A stretch of 64,000 nt of DNA from contig NZ_JAAIXY010000005.1 of the NCBI RefSeq assembly GCF_010894455.1, positions 434,001-498,000 on the forward strand, in the 5' to 3' direction. This DNA comes from Myxococcus eversor (lineage in GTDB: Bacteria; Myxococcota; Myxococcia; Myxococcales; Myxococcaceae). The translations under genes and the position numbers were made by a program. The notes under the pieces are model-generated. The model did no database searches. It saw only the letters and a program-made list of their open reading frames with translations, and was not told the origin of the DNA. Of this stretch, positions 47,717 to 58,000 are shown one piece after another (positions within the stretch are counted from its first letter, which is position 1; every line of letters starts with the position of its first letter).

Positions 47717-49378
47717 ATGCTGCGCGCTCTCGCCGTCGTGACGTGCTTGCTGCCTGCGCTGTCCCCCGCCTCCCCTCAAGTCGGCAGTCTCAGCGGGTCC
47801 GCCAAGGTGGTGAATGGCGGGCCCGGAGACCAGACGGACCCTCACGTGAGCGGGGCGCTGGTCGCGTACACGAGCGAGTCCGGTGGCACGAGCGAGATTC
47901 GCTACCAGGACATGGTGTCCGGAGTGGACCAGGCCATTCCGAACGACGGTGCGTTCGACTTCGTGTCGGACATCAGCGGAAGCACCGTGGTGTTCACTCG
48001 CGTCAACACCTCCAGCGCCATCTACACGTACGAGGTGGGCAAGGCACAGGCGCCGGTGGAGCTGGCACCCCAGGCGGGCAGCAGCCGGCGCGCGGCGGTG
48101 ATTGGGGGCCGCACCGTGGCGTGGCAGGACTTCGGCTACACCGGCAGCACGCTGGAGCCGGAGATCGCCCTCTACGATTTGGACCAGGGCACGCTCACCC
48201 GGCTCACGGATGATCGCATGCTGGACCGCACACCGTCGGTGTCCCCGGATGGGAAGACGGTGGTCTGGGCCAAGTGCGATGCCCAGGGCCAGCACTGCGA
48301 CATCTGGCAGGCGCGCTGGGCGGGCAACGGCTTCAACTCGCAGGCGCTCACCGGCAGCGAGGGCGAGGAGTCCCAGCCCGACACCAACGGAGACATCGTC
48401 GTCTACGCGAGCACGCGCACCGTGGACGGTGTGTCGGACCGGGACATCTACTGGAAGCCCGTGAATGGCGGCACCGAGCAGCGACTCGCGCTGCCGGGGC
48501 TGGATGCGAACCCCAGCATCAGCGGCTCGTTGATCGCCTTCGAGCGCAGGGACCCGACGAAGGGCGACTTCGACATCGCGCTCTACGACTTGGACACGCA
48601 GACGCTCTACCTGCTCACCCAGTCGCCGGAGAACGAGAACCTCAATGACTTGAGCGTGTCCGACGACGGCACCGTGCGCGTGGTGTGGACGGTGGCGGAG
48701 AACGGGGACTTCAACGTGCGCTCGTTCACCTTCAAGCTCCCGAGAGAGCTCCCCTGTGACGCCTCGCCCGCGGAGCCGACGCGGACGGCCGAGGCGGTGT
48801 GCACTCAGCCCGGGTCGACGCCGCTCCTGGCCGCGCTGGAGGTGGCGCGGACGACGGGGCAGCCCAACGCGGTGTCACTCGGCTTCCATGGCCTGGGTGC
48901 GGGAGTCATGTGTGTCGACAACGGCTACAGCGGCGAGCGCGCCACCTCCGGCTGGGTCTGGTTGGACGGCGCGGAAATCGTTGACCCATCCCGCTTCAAG
49001 CCCACCGTGTCGTTGGTTGCGCGGGACGTCACGCTGGATGGCAACACGTGGCTGGCGGCGCTGATCTCAGGAAATCCCGGAAGCTCCTTCCGCATTCGCA
49101 TCTACGGCACCGCGTCGCAGTGCGGTGTGACGCAGCCGGTGGCGGGGGAGGAGCTCATTCCGGGCCACTCCGTGGCACCCCTCACGCTTGAGGTAGGCGG
49201 GGTGTCACCCCTGACCTTCGTGCCGCTGAGTGACGAGCCTGGAGCAGGGTGTAGCGCGAGTGGCACGTCGGTGGCGGCGGCGGGACTGGTGCTGGTGGCG
49301 TTGTGGCTGGCGCGACCCCGGCGGGTCTCGGTGGTGGTTTCGCGGAAGGAGCTTCGGCGGAGAGGACGGGCCCTGTAG
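47717..49378 (+). CDS. Secreted TolB-type beta-propeller protein with MYXO-CTERM-like tail (553 aa)
   Basis: A signal peptide (residues 1-18), then repeated blades with D-x-D and PSVSPDGKTVVW motifs (QTDPHVSGALVAYTSE; RTPSVSPDGKTVVWAK; NPSISGSLIAFERRD; DIALYDLDTQTLYLLT), typical of TolB/PD40 propellers. A Cys-containing domain follows (about 350-500). The C-terminus has GAGCSAS, a TM helix (VAAAGLVLVALWLA) and an Arg-rich end, resembling the MYXO-CTERM sorting signal but with an extra basic stretch. First gene after the riboswitch; GGAAGGTGG precedes ATG 47717. The next gene starts within about 15 bases. Confidence 0.78.
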   Translation: MLRALAVVTCLLPALSPASPQVGSLSGSAKVVNGGPGDQTDPHVSGALVAYTSESGGTSEIRYQDMVSGVDQAIPNDGAFDFVSDISGSTVVFTRVNTSSAIYTYEVGKAQAPVELAPQAGSSRRAAVIGGRTVAWQDFGYTGSTLEPEIALYDLDQGTLTRLTDDRMLDRTPSVSPDGKTVVWAKCDAQGQHCDIWQARWAGNGFNSQALTGSEGEESQPDTNGDIVVYASTRTVDGVSDRDIYWKPVNGGTEQRLALPGLDANPSISGSLIAFERRDPTKGDFDIALYDLDTQTLYLLTQSPENENLNDLSVSDDGTVRVVWTVAENGDFNVRSFTFKLPRELPCDASPAEPTRTAEAVCTQPGSTPLLAALEVARTTGQPNAVSLGFHGLGAGVMCVDNGYSGERATSGWVWLDGAEIVDPSRFKPTVSLVARDVTLDGNTWLAALISGNPGSSFRIRIYGTASQCGVTQPVAGEELIPGHSVAPLTLEVGGVSPLTFVPLSDEPGAGCSASGTSVAAAGLVLVALWLARPRRVSVVVSRKELRRRGRAL

Positions 49379-49391
49379 ACTTCTACGCGTC

Positions 49392-51326
49392 CTGAAACAT
49401 TTTCCGCTCCCCGCCATTCTATTGCTGTGCGTGTGTGCTTCGGCCAGAGCCGACACACTGGAGCTGCTTGGGCCGTCGTCCGCCGTGACGCCCGAGGGTT
49501 TCCCCGTGGCGGTGGTGCGCAAGGATGCGTCTGGAGTTCCCGTGCCGCTGGCGGGCACACCCACCGTCATCGTGGAGGGCGCGGAGCTGCGTGAGGGACT
49601 CGCGCAGCCACCGCTCCGCACCTTCATCGTCGTGCCCCACTCAGGGGCTCGTGACGTGGTGGTGCGCGCGCGCGTGGATGGATTGGAGGCGCAGGCGCGC
49701 TTCGTGCTCGGACCTCCCGCCACTGACGTGAAGCTGGGACTTGAGCCCGCCGCTCCGGTGAAGGGCCGCGACAAGGAGGCGGTGCTCACCGTGAGTCTGC
49801 TGCGCCCGGATGGCACGGCCGACGACAGCGGCGCGCCGCCCGTGGTGCGTGTCAGCACTGGCAGGGTGGAAGGGTTGGAGCGTGTCGCGCCTGGAATGTA
49901 TCGGGCGCGCTACATCCTCCCGGACACGCGGCATCCCGAGGTGGCCATCCTGGTGGCGTTCTCCGCGTGGCCCAGTCCGCAGTCGGTGCATGGGGCCTAT
50001 GGGCGAGTGCTGGTTCCGCTCGCCGCGTCGGTGAACCTGCCGGGCACGACGGAGCCGGATGCGCGCATCTCCATCGACATCGCGGGGGCGACGTTCGGTC
50101 CGGTGACGGCGGGCGCGGATGGTCGCTTCCGTCTCCCCATCGTCGTGCCGCCAGGACATCGCTTCGGCCAGGGCCGCGTGGTGGACCGGGCGGGCAATGC
50201 GAAGCGACAGAACATCGATTTGAACCTGCCGCCCACCGACGGGCTCGCGTGCGTGTTCCAGCCGCAGCGACTTCCGGCGGATGGTGTGTCGCGGGCGCGG
50301 TTGTTGTGCGCGACGAGCGACCCGCTGGGCAAGCCGGTGGAGGATGCGAAGGTGACGGCGCAGGCGCGTCGCGGTGTCCTCAAGGGGCCGTCGCGCGCGG
50401 CGGGCGGCATGCTGGAGTGGCTCTACACGGCGCCCCGCACGGTGGGCGACGACGAGCGAATCGAAGCGGCCTGGCCTCAACGCGGCGCGGGCTCTCGCGA
50501 GGTGCTGGCGCTCCAGTTGGTGCAGGGACCGGTGACGGAGCTGGCCATGTCCGTGTCGGAGCCGCTGGTGCATCGCGGCGCCCAGGCACAGGTGGCAGTG
50601 CGCGCGCGGGATGCGCTCGGACGTCCTCGTCCTGGCGCGACTTTGTCTCTCACCGCGCCCGAAGGGGACTTCACTCCGCCGGTGGAGCCCGCGCCCGGTG
50701 ACTTCGCGAGCGCCTGGCAGCCGCCGGCCTCCGGAGGCGAGGAGGAGGTGACGCTGAGCGCGCGGGCGTGGGGACCGGTGGGCAGCGAGCCGGCGCGCAT
50801 CGCTGTATGGCCGCGCGGAGGTGTGCTGTACGCGGGCGTGTCGGACCTGGCGGGGCTGCCGGTGCCCTCGCAGCCGCTGCGTCTGGATGGGCACGAACTG
50901 ACCACGGGCCTGGATGGCACGGTGTCCCTGGGGAAGCTGGCTCCGGGCGCGCATCTGGTGGCGCATGGGCTGTGGACGGGGTTGGTGCGCACCGTCCATG
51001 TCCTGGGGGGCGAGGGACTGGCGTATCCGTTGGACCCGCCGCTCGTGCCCGAGGCCGTCTCACAGCAGGTTCGCGTGGCGCCCCAGGTCCCCGTCAACGT
51101 GCGGCTTCGCGTGGAGGGCACGCGCGTGACGTACTGGGTGGAGGATTCGCGCGGCCGCATCCTGGAAGGGCGCGCGGTGCATGTCGCGCTGTCGGACGGA
51201 GCGCGCGAAGGCGACGAGGTCCGCGAGGGACGCACGTCGTTCACGGTGCGCGCCACGCGACCGGTGAGTGTCTCCGTGGCGGACGTCGCCACGGGTGTCA
51301 CCGCGCTCGTCGAGGTGCGTCCATGA
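49392..51326 (+). CDS. Secreted multi-domain Ig-like envelope protein (about 644 aa), start uncertain
   Basis: The open frame has no ATG, GTG or TTG in a sensible place: the signal peptide begins at CTG 49392 (LKHFPLPAILLLCVC...ARAD), and the next upstream start, GTG 49230, would add 54 odd residues inside the previous gene. I therefore call CTG 49392 with low certainty. The mature protein is a string of Ig-like/invasin-like beta domains (SAVTPEGFPVAVVRKD; DARISIDIAGATFGPV; VSEPLVHRGAQAQVAVRARD; ARDALGRPRPGATLSLTAPEG). It ends SVSVADVATGVTALVEVRP. It lies between a propeller and a giant barrel protein in one operon, so it may be their periplasmic or surface partner. Confidence 0.75.
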   Translation: MKHFPLPAILLLCVCASARADTLELLGPSSAVTPEGFPVAVVRKDASGVPVPLAGTPTVIVEGAELREGLAQPPLRTFIVVPHSGARDVVVRARVDGLEAQARFVLGPPATDVKLGLEPAAPVKGRDKEAVLTVSLLRPDGTADDSGAPPVVRVSTGRVEGLERVAPGMYRARYILPDTRHPEVAILVAFSAWPSPQSVHGAYGRVLVPLAASVNLPGTTEPDARISIDIAGATFGPVTAGADGRFRLPIVVPPGHRFGQGRVVDRAGNAKRQNIDLNLPPTDGLACVFQPQRLPADGVSRARLLCATSDPLGKPVEDAKVTAQARRGVLKGPSRAAGGMLEWLYTAPRTVGDDERIEAAWPQRGAGSREVLALQLVQGPVTELAMSVSEPLVHRGAQAQVAVRARDALGRPRPGATLSLTAPEGDFTPPVEPAPGDFASAWQPPASGGEEEVTLSARAWGPVGSEPARIAVWPRGGVLYAGVSDLAGLPVPSQPLRLDGHELTTGLDGTVSLGKLAPGAHLVAHGLWTGLVRTVHVLGGEGLAYPLDPPLVPEAVSQQVRVAPQVPVNVRLRVEGTRVTYWVEDSRGRILEGRAVHVALSDGAREGDEVREGRTSFTVRATRPVSVSVADVATGVTALVEVRP

Positions 51327-51476
51327 GGCGCTCGGGCCTGGGGACAGGGCGTGTCCATGGACGTGCCCGCGCTGCTCGCCGAGGTGCGTCCATGAAGCGC
51401 TCGGGCCTGCTGGTGCTGAGCGTGCTGCTGTGCGCCGGGGCGGCCTCGGGACAGGGCGTGTCCATGGACGTGCCCT
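51313..51476 (+). repeat. Imperfect local duplication at the junction of two operon genes
   Basis: GAGGTGCGTCCATGA(G/A)GCGCTCGGGCCTG occurs at 51313 and 51381; GGGACAGGGCGTGTCCATGG and on occurs at 51342 and 51448. The first copy lacks the 39 bases that encode the signal-peptide core, so it is a deleted copy of the start of the next gene. The real start is the second ATG (51392). Confidence 0.85.
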
Positions 51477-54400
51477 CCTTGGCATCCACCATCGCCGGAC
51501 GCGTATGTCTCGACGTGGATGGGGATGGACTCTGCGGCGCTGACGAGCCGGGTGTCGCGGGTGTGCGGCTGGTGCTGACGACGGGTCGCGAGGTGCGCAC
51601 GGATTCGCGAGGACGCTTCCACCTCACGGGAGTGGACTCGCGCACGCCGGACGCCACGCGTGGACTTCATCTGCGTCCGGGTCGGCATCGCCTCAAGGTG
51701 GACCCTCGCTCACTGCCGGCCGCGAGTCAGGTGACGCCAGAGGCAGCCACGGTGGAGGTGCCCTGGGGCGCCGTCGCCCTCCAGGACTTCGCCGTGCGCA
51801 GCCTGGCTTCGGATGCGCCGCCTTTGGAGCTGTCCTATTCGCGGATGCCTCCCGTGGCCGACGTGGTCTCCGGCGAGGGCGCCGTGCGTTTCCGTGTCGC
51901 GGGACAGGCCGCAGTGGGAGACCGCGTGCGCATCGGCGGCGCCGACGCGGAGGTGGATGAGCGCGGTGGATGGAGCGCCTCGGTTCCCCTCATCGCTGGA
52001 GACAACACGCTGGTCATCCAGGCCACCGCGCCGGATGGCAAGGTGCGCGTCTCGCTTCAGCACGTCGATGTCGTGCGCCGCGCCGAAGGCTGGCTGGTGG
52101 TGCCGAGGCCCTTGGTGCTCGTGGGCGCGTTTCAGCTTCCCTCCGCGCGTGACGAAACCGCGGCCAGCGGAGTCACCCGGCTGAAGGTGGAGGCTCCCTC
52201 GGGGACCTCGGTGCGCGGCCCGTTGGGTGAGAGCTCCGTGGTCGATGCCGACGGCCGTGTGGAAGTTCCCGTGACGCTGGCTTCGGGGAACAACCACGTG
52301 ACGCTGGCGCTGACTCCGCCCGGTGGCTCCGCTCACGAGGTGGTGGTGGACATCCTCGCGAAGCCGATGCCATTCGCGGTGGGGTTGCTGGACATCGAGG
52401 CGAGCTTCGCGCCGGCGGACAGCGACTTCCAGCTTCGCGGCAGAGGCTCAGCACACGCGGAGCTGCGCCTGGGCCCGGTGGACGTGGTGGGAGAGGTGGA
52501 CCTGCGCGACACGGACGGCCGCACGCTGCGAGGCGCGGAACTCCCCGACTGGTTGCGTCCTCGCGTCCCCGAGCGCTTCGAGCGTGTGGCGGACCCTGAC
52601 TTTTCGCCGGAGGAGTGGGCCGACGACTCGGTGTCGCTGACGCCGAACGCCTCCGAGGCCCGGCTCCGCGCGGAAGCACGTCATCCCGACTACGGCCGCG
52701 TGGGCCTGGGCACCTACCGCGCGCTGGTGCAGGACCGTGAGGTGGGCCGCTACCACCGCCCCCTCTTCGGCCCCTATGCGGAGCTGACCACCTCCAGCGC
52801 GAAGGGCCCGGAGCTCCGCGCTGGCGTGGACGCATTCGGTGGCAGCCTCACGGACCCGACACGCGGACTCTCGGCCGTCCCCGCGCACGAAGAGCTTCGC
52901 GCCACGGGCGGCAGCCTCTTCTACCTGGGCGCGGTGTCGGTGGCGGAGGGCTCGGAGCTGGTGCGAGTGGAAGTGCGTGACGGTGTCACCGGACTGCCGC
53001 TGGCCGAGCGACACCTGGTGCGCGGGCGCGACTACGACATCGACTACTTCGCGGGGCGCATCCTGCTGTCCCGGCCGCTGTCGTTCATGGCGGGTGACAC
53101 CTTCCTGCGCACCGACATGTTGACGGAGGCACCGGAGCCGGTGCTCGTCGTCGATTACGCGGCGCTGCGCACGACGGGCACCGAGGACTCTGGAGGCGGC
53201 GAGGTGTGGGCCGAGTGGCGTGGCGCGCGCGTGGGACTGGCCGCGGTGCGTGAAGGCCGCGAGGGTCGTCCGTACACGCTCTACTCGGGCCGGGGCTCCG
53301 CGCGACTGGGCGCGTACTCGCTGGAGGCGGAGGCGGCATCCAGTCGCGGCATGGCGGTGGACTCGGGCGTGTTCGGCGTCTCCGACGACGGTGGCCTGAG
53401 CTTCCTGCGCCCTGGCGCGGGGCTGGCGACAGGTGGCGAGGCGCTGGGGTTGCGCATGCGCGGACCGGGACTGTGGAGCGAGGGCTCCGTGGATGCGTCC
53501 TATCGCTGGCGCGGGCGAGGCTTCTCGGACGGCGCGCACCTGGACGCGGCGCGCTTCCAGCAACTCGCGCTGCGGCTGCGTCAGCCCGTGGGGCGGCTGC
53601 GGTTGTCGCTGCTCGCGGATGGGCGGAACTCGGCGGACCCTCGTGAGCCCTTCGTGGACAACCCCTTCTCCGCGAGCACCGTGGGCGCGAGCGTGGGTTG
53701 GGAGGAGTCCACCTGGGGCGTGAGCGTGGAGGCTCGGGATGCTCGGCTCAAGGCGGCCGAAGTCGTGGGGCAGGGTGACGCCCTGACGGGAGGCCGCACC
53801 TCCGTGGGTGTCGCGGGTCGCTACCGTCTGCTCGATGGCCTCTGGCTCCAGGCGTCGCATCGCCAGAAGCTGGCCCTGCATGGCGCGGGGCCGGGCCGGG
53901 TGGATGACTCGTTCAGCGCGGCGGGCGTGGACGTGGAGCTGGGACGCGACACGCGCGTGGGTGCGCGCGGCGGCTGGGGACCGGAGCTGGGTCCTCGCGC
54001 CTGGGCGAACGTGGAGTCACGCAGTGGCTCGGACGTGTACTACGGCGGCTACTCCGTCGATGTGGATGGGCCGGACTTCGGCGCGGGCAGGACGCTCACG
54101 GGGGCTCGCACCGAGCTGCCCGACAGCGGCACCGCGCTGTTCGTCGAGGAGGTGGGCCTTCATGACGCGACGTCCGTGCGGCTGTCGCGGGCGGTGGGGC
54201 TCCAGAAGACGGTGCTGGATGGCTTCAGCGTGGGGGCCCGCTACGAGCGCGGCGTGCGCAGCCTGCTGGACGTGAATCCTCCGCTGCGGCGCGATGCGGG
54301 CGGCGTCTTCGGCCAACTGCTCCTGGAGCGGTTGCGGCTGGAGGGCCGCTTCGAGGTGCGGCGGGAGAAGGGCACGCCGGAGCGCGGAGCGAGCGAGGCG

Positions 54401-54997
54401 GTGGACCGACTCCAGACGGTGGTGGCGCTGGCCGCCGAGGCGGAGCTGCTGCGCGACGTGACGGCTTCTGGCCGCGTGGACTTCGCGCGGACCGTCAACG
54501 ACGACGCGCTGGAGGCTCGGCTGCTGGAGGGCTACGCGGCGGTGGCGTGGCGACCCGGCCCGTGGCTCGTGGTGGCGCGCTATGGTGTGACGCGGGAGCT
54601 CTTGCCGGGTACTCGGGCCGCGTTTGGCGACAGGGCCTTGCAGATTCTCTCCCTGCTTCCCGCGGTGCGCCTGGGCGACAGGTTCTCGGTGGCCGCGGGC
54701 CTTCACGCGGGGCACAGCAGCCTGGAGGGCTCCTCGCGGTGGGTGTGGACAGGCACGGTGCGTCCGGCGGTCCGAATCGTGGGTGGGCTGGAGGTGGCGG
54801 CGGAGCTGGCCCGTCGGACGGCTTCACCCGAAGGCGACCGGCTGACAGCGGTGCGCGCGGAAGTGGCATATCGGATGGATGAGAAGCTCCGAATGGCTGT
54901 CGGGTACACACTGCTGGGCTTCAGCGGTTTGGGTTTGGGCTCCGAGTCGTCCGAAGATCAGGACCGGCTCTACCTCCGGGCGGAGCTCGCCTACTAG
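51392..54997 (+). CDS. Giant outer-membrane barrel protein with SdrD-B/Ig-like N-terminal domains (1201 aa)
   Basis: ATG 51392 gives a signal peptide (LLVLSVLLCAGAASGQG). Next is an SdrD B-like/prealbumin fold (AGRVCLDVDGDGLCGADEPG, LTTGREVRTDSRGRFHL), two or more Ig-like domains (about 130-340), then a long region of alternating strands with aromatic girdles (GEVDLRDTDGRTL; YGRVGLGTYRALVQDREVGR; VWAEWRGARVGLAAV; GYTLLGFSGLGLG) that ends LYLRAELAY, as an outer-membrane barrel. The barrel part covers about 650 residues. No TonB box or plug was seen. It probably anchors or exports the large MYXO-CTERM protein encoded ten bases downstream. Confidence 0.75.
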   Translation: MKRSGLLVLSVLLCAGAASGQGVSMDVPSLASTIAGRVCLDVDGDGLCGADEPGVAGVRLVLTTGREVRTDSRGRFHLTGVDSRTPDATRGLHLRPGRHRLKVDPRSLPAASQVTPEAATVEVPWGAVALQDFAVRSLASDAPPLELSYSRMPPVADVVSGEGAVRFRVAGQAAVGDRVRIGGADAEVDERGGWSASVPLIAGDNTLVIQATAPDGKVRVSLQHVDVVRRAEGWLVVPRPLVLVGAFQLPSARDETAASGVTRLKVEAPSGTSVRGPLGESSVVDADGRVEVPVTLASGNNHVTLALTPPGGSAHEVVVDILAKPMPFAVGLLDIEASFAPADSDFQLRGRGSAHAELRLGPVDVVGEVDLRDTDGRTLRGAELPDWLRPRVPERFERVADPDFSPEEWADDSVSLTPNASEARLRAEARHPDYGRVGLGTYRALVQDREVGRYHRPLFGPYAELTTSSAKGPELRAGVDAFGGSLTDPTRGLSAVPAHEELRATGGSLFYLGAVSVAEGSELVRVEVRDGVTGLPLAERHLVRGRDYDIDYFAGRILLSRPLSFMAGDTFLRTDMLTEAPEPVLVVDYAALRTTGTEDSGGGEVWAEWRGARVGLAAVREGREGRPYTLYSGRGSARLGAYSLEAEAASSRGMAVDSGVFGVSDDGGLSFLRPGAGLATGGEALGLRMRGPGLWSEGSVDASYRWRGRGFSDGAHLDAARFQQLALRLRQPVGRLRLSLLADGRNSADPREPFVDNPFSASTVGASVGWEESTWGVSVEARDARLKAAEVVGQGDALTGGRTSVGVAGRYRLLDGLWLQASHRQKLALHGAGPGRVDDSFSAAGVDVELGRDTRVGARGGWGPELGPRAWANVESRSGSDVYYGGYSVDVDGPDFGAGRTLTGARTELPDSGTALFVEEVGLHDATSVRLSRAVGLQKTVLDGFSVGARYERGVRSLLDVNPPLRRDAGGVFGQLLLERLRLEGRFEVRREKGTPERGASEAVDRLQTVVALAAEAELLRDVTASGRVDFARTVNDDALEARLLEGYAAVAWRPGPWLVVARYGVTRELLPGTRAAFGDRALQILSLLPAVRLGDRFSVAAGLHAGHSSLEGSSRWVWTGTVRPAVRIVGGLEVAAELARRTASPEGDRLTAVRAEVAYRMDEKLRMAVGYTLLGFSGLGLGSESSEDQDRLYLRAELAY

Positions 54998-55006
54998 GAG
55001 TAACTC

Positions 55007-58000
55007 GTGCGCGCCGGCATCCTCATCTGCCTCTGTCTGGGACTGTCCGCGGTGGCGTCCGCGGAGTGGAAGGAAGGCCTCACGGTCCCGGGAGAGCCTC
55101 GCGACGTGAGGGCATGGGAGCCCTTCACCGTCGCCATCGCTCACTCCACGGGCGCGGAGCTGCACGTCAACGAGGAGCAGGTGGCCAACCGCAACCTGTC
55201 GCCCGCCGTGGGCACGTTGTTGTTGACCTCGGGTTGCTTCGCGGGCGTGCGCAGCGACGGCGAAATCTTCGCCTACAACAACTGTCTGCCCAACGGCAGC
55301 ATCATCCCCAACCTGCCCACCGCGACGACGATGGAGGTCCGCCGGGTGATGCAGACCGCGTCGGGCACCGGCTACGCCGCCATCGCCGTCGACACGAACG
55401 ACCTCCTGCTGTTGCACGCGACGCCATCCGAGACGGCCACCTTCCCCTGGCCCACCCGAGTCCTGGAGACGACCCAGTTCCGGGCCACGTCGGTGATGGG
55501 AGTGACGGAGTCCGCGGGGGGAGTGACGCATGCGCTCGTCCCTGTCACCGGCACGCCGAACCTCATCTACCTTCGCGGCGACAAGGTGGAGGCCTCGTTC
55601 AGCATGAATCCGGCGCTGACGCCGCTGCCGCTCCAGACGGTGGACCTCATCCCCACGAGCGGGCTGTTTCCCATCCTCCTGGCGGGCAACGCGGACGGCC
55701 TCTTCCGGGCGCCCATCTCGGCATCTCCGGCGCCTGGGGATTTCAGTCGAGTCACGCTGGTCGACTCGGGGCCGGTGAGCATCGTCTCCGTCGATGTGAA
55801 TACCGAGCTGAGCACCGGCCGGGGAACGGGCTTTGGCCTCGCGGTGGGCACGCGCAATGGCGGAGAGCATGTCGTGCTCGGCGCCGTGCCGACAGGAAGC
55901 GCCAGCGACTCCGGCACCACGTGGCGAGTGCATCCCGCGTTCGCGAACGCGTCGCTGCCGGTGTCGGACCCGTTCGACCAGGTGTCCTGCGTGGACTCCA
56001 GCTTCTGCGTCATCACCCTGCGCAACCAGGGGCAGAACGTCATCTATTACGTCAACGCCGTGGCCCCGCTGTTCGGCGCGATTCCGGACCCCGTCCTCAT
56101 CGACGAGGGAACGACGCGGATACTGGATGTCATGGCGAGCGACGAGGACGGCGACGCGGTGCGGGTCTCCGCCGACGTGGGGGCGACGCCGCTGACCGTC
56201 AACGCCACGCCTGGGGTGGATGCGCTGTCGCTGTCCCTCACCGCCCCGGAGGTCTGCGAGCCGACCACGACCCAGTTCACCGTGTTCGCCTCGGACGGCC
56301 TGGGCGCGCATGACCGGCAGACCACGGTGACGGTGCGAATCGAGAACACGGAAGGGCCCGGAGCGCCCGGGGTGCTGCCGCTCCAGGGGAACACCACCAC
56401 GGCGGGAGGCTCCTCGCTCGTGTTCACCGCCTCCCCGAGCGCCGGAATCTGCGAGTCGGTGGACTACGTGTGGAACGCCCCCCCGGGCCAGCCGATGTTG
56501 CAGACAGAGGAGGATGGCCGCGTCGCGACGTTCGTGCCCCCGGAGTTCCTCTGCTCCGCGACGGGCGCGCGCTACACCTACGAAGTCCGTGCACGGGACA
56601 AGGGGCGGACTCCGTCCGAGCCCACGTCTATCTCCGTCGACGTGCGGCCCTGGGGCAAGCCGGCAGCGCCCTTCGCGCCGAACACGGTTCGACAGGTGAG
56701 GTCGGGGAGCACCGTGGAACTGCGTCCCGAGGCGCTGCACGCCTGCGAGGCCACGGCGGGTCTCCCCCAGTTGGAGACGGTGTGGCGGCTCCAGGATGGA
56801 AGCTCCGTGCCTCCAGGGCTCACGGTGAAGGACGGTGCTGGCAATCCCGTCGACCTCACGTCGCCCGTCACGGCGCCGGCGCTCCAGGTGTCGGCGGAGG
56901 GCTGCGAGCTGGCGGCGCTGACGCTGGTGGCGCGCAACCGGATGACCGTCCCTGGAGTCGGCGTGGTGGAGGGGCCCGAGGCCCCGGTACGAGTGGACGC
57001 CCAGCCAGAAGCGGAGGACGTGTCCGCCGCGAGCCTAGACCTGTCGCTGCGCGTCACCTTGGGCGGACAGGACGTCGAGGCGACCTTGGGCACGTCGCTG
57101 CGCTGCCCCGGGACGTACGCGCTCAAGGCGCGCATGTTCCTGGAGTCCGTCGACGGCGTGCAGCTTGCCTCCCAGGTGGTGCCCGTGCCGGGCGCCTGGC
57201 GCTTTCAGTTGCCCTCGGTCTGCTCGGCCACCACGTACACCGTGCGCGGAGAGCTCTTCTCCGATGTCTCCACGCCCGTCGAAGCGGGCCGCGCGCGACA
57301 GTCGCTGACGGCGGAGGCACGGGCCGTGGCCCTGGGGGGGGTGGAGGGTGATGCGCTGGTGGCGCGTTGTGGCGAAGGCGCGAAGACGACCCTGACACAG
57401 CGGATTCCTCCCGATGCGTGCGCGGACGTGGAGGTCTCCTGGTCCAGGGACAGCGGCCCCGCGCTCGCGCAGGACGAATTGTCGGGGACGAGCGTCACCG
57501 TGGCCACGCTCGAGACGGGCCTGCAGGAACTGGTGGGGACGTCCATCACCCTGCGCGTCACCGCCGACGCGGGTGGGGGCAATGCGGCCACGCGGGTGCA
57601 CACGGTGCCGATTGTCGCGGACCCCTTCGTCGACGTGGCGCACTCCACGGAGTCCACCTCCGGCCAGGAGACGGGGCTGGTGGGCGTGGTGGTGCAGTTG
57701 AGCAACACCACGGACTGCGGCGTCACCGGCCTGCGTCATGTGGAGCGCATCGAGGGCATGGAGCTGGTGCCCGGCAGCGTGAAGGTGGCGGGCGCGACGC
57801 TGGCGGAGCAGTCAGTCGAAGGCGGCTTCCAGGTGGAGGGCGTGGCGTTGGCCGCTCACGAGACGCGCACGCTGACGTACGTGGTCCGTCCCCGCCTGCT
57901 GTCGTCGCCGCGCTTCGCCGGTGAGGTGTTCCTCAACGGCGTGCCCGTGTCCGGGGCGTCGTTGAGCGAACAACCGTCGTCCTGTGGCTGCTCGCAGGGA

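Noticed and set aside
50768-51391. Extending the barrel-protein gene upstream to the beginning of its open frame
   Set aside because: The region is the shadow of the preceding gene; the signal peptide begins at ATG 51392.
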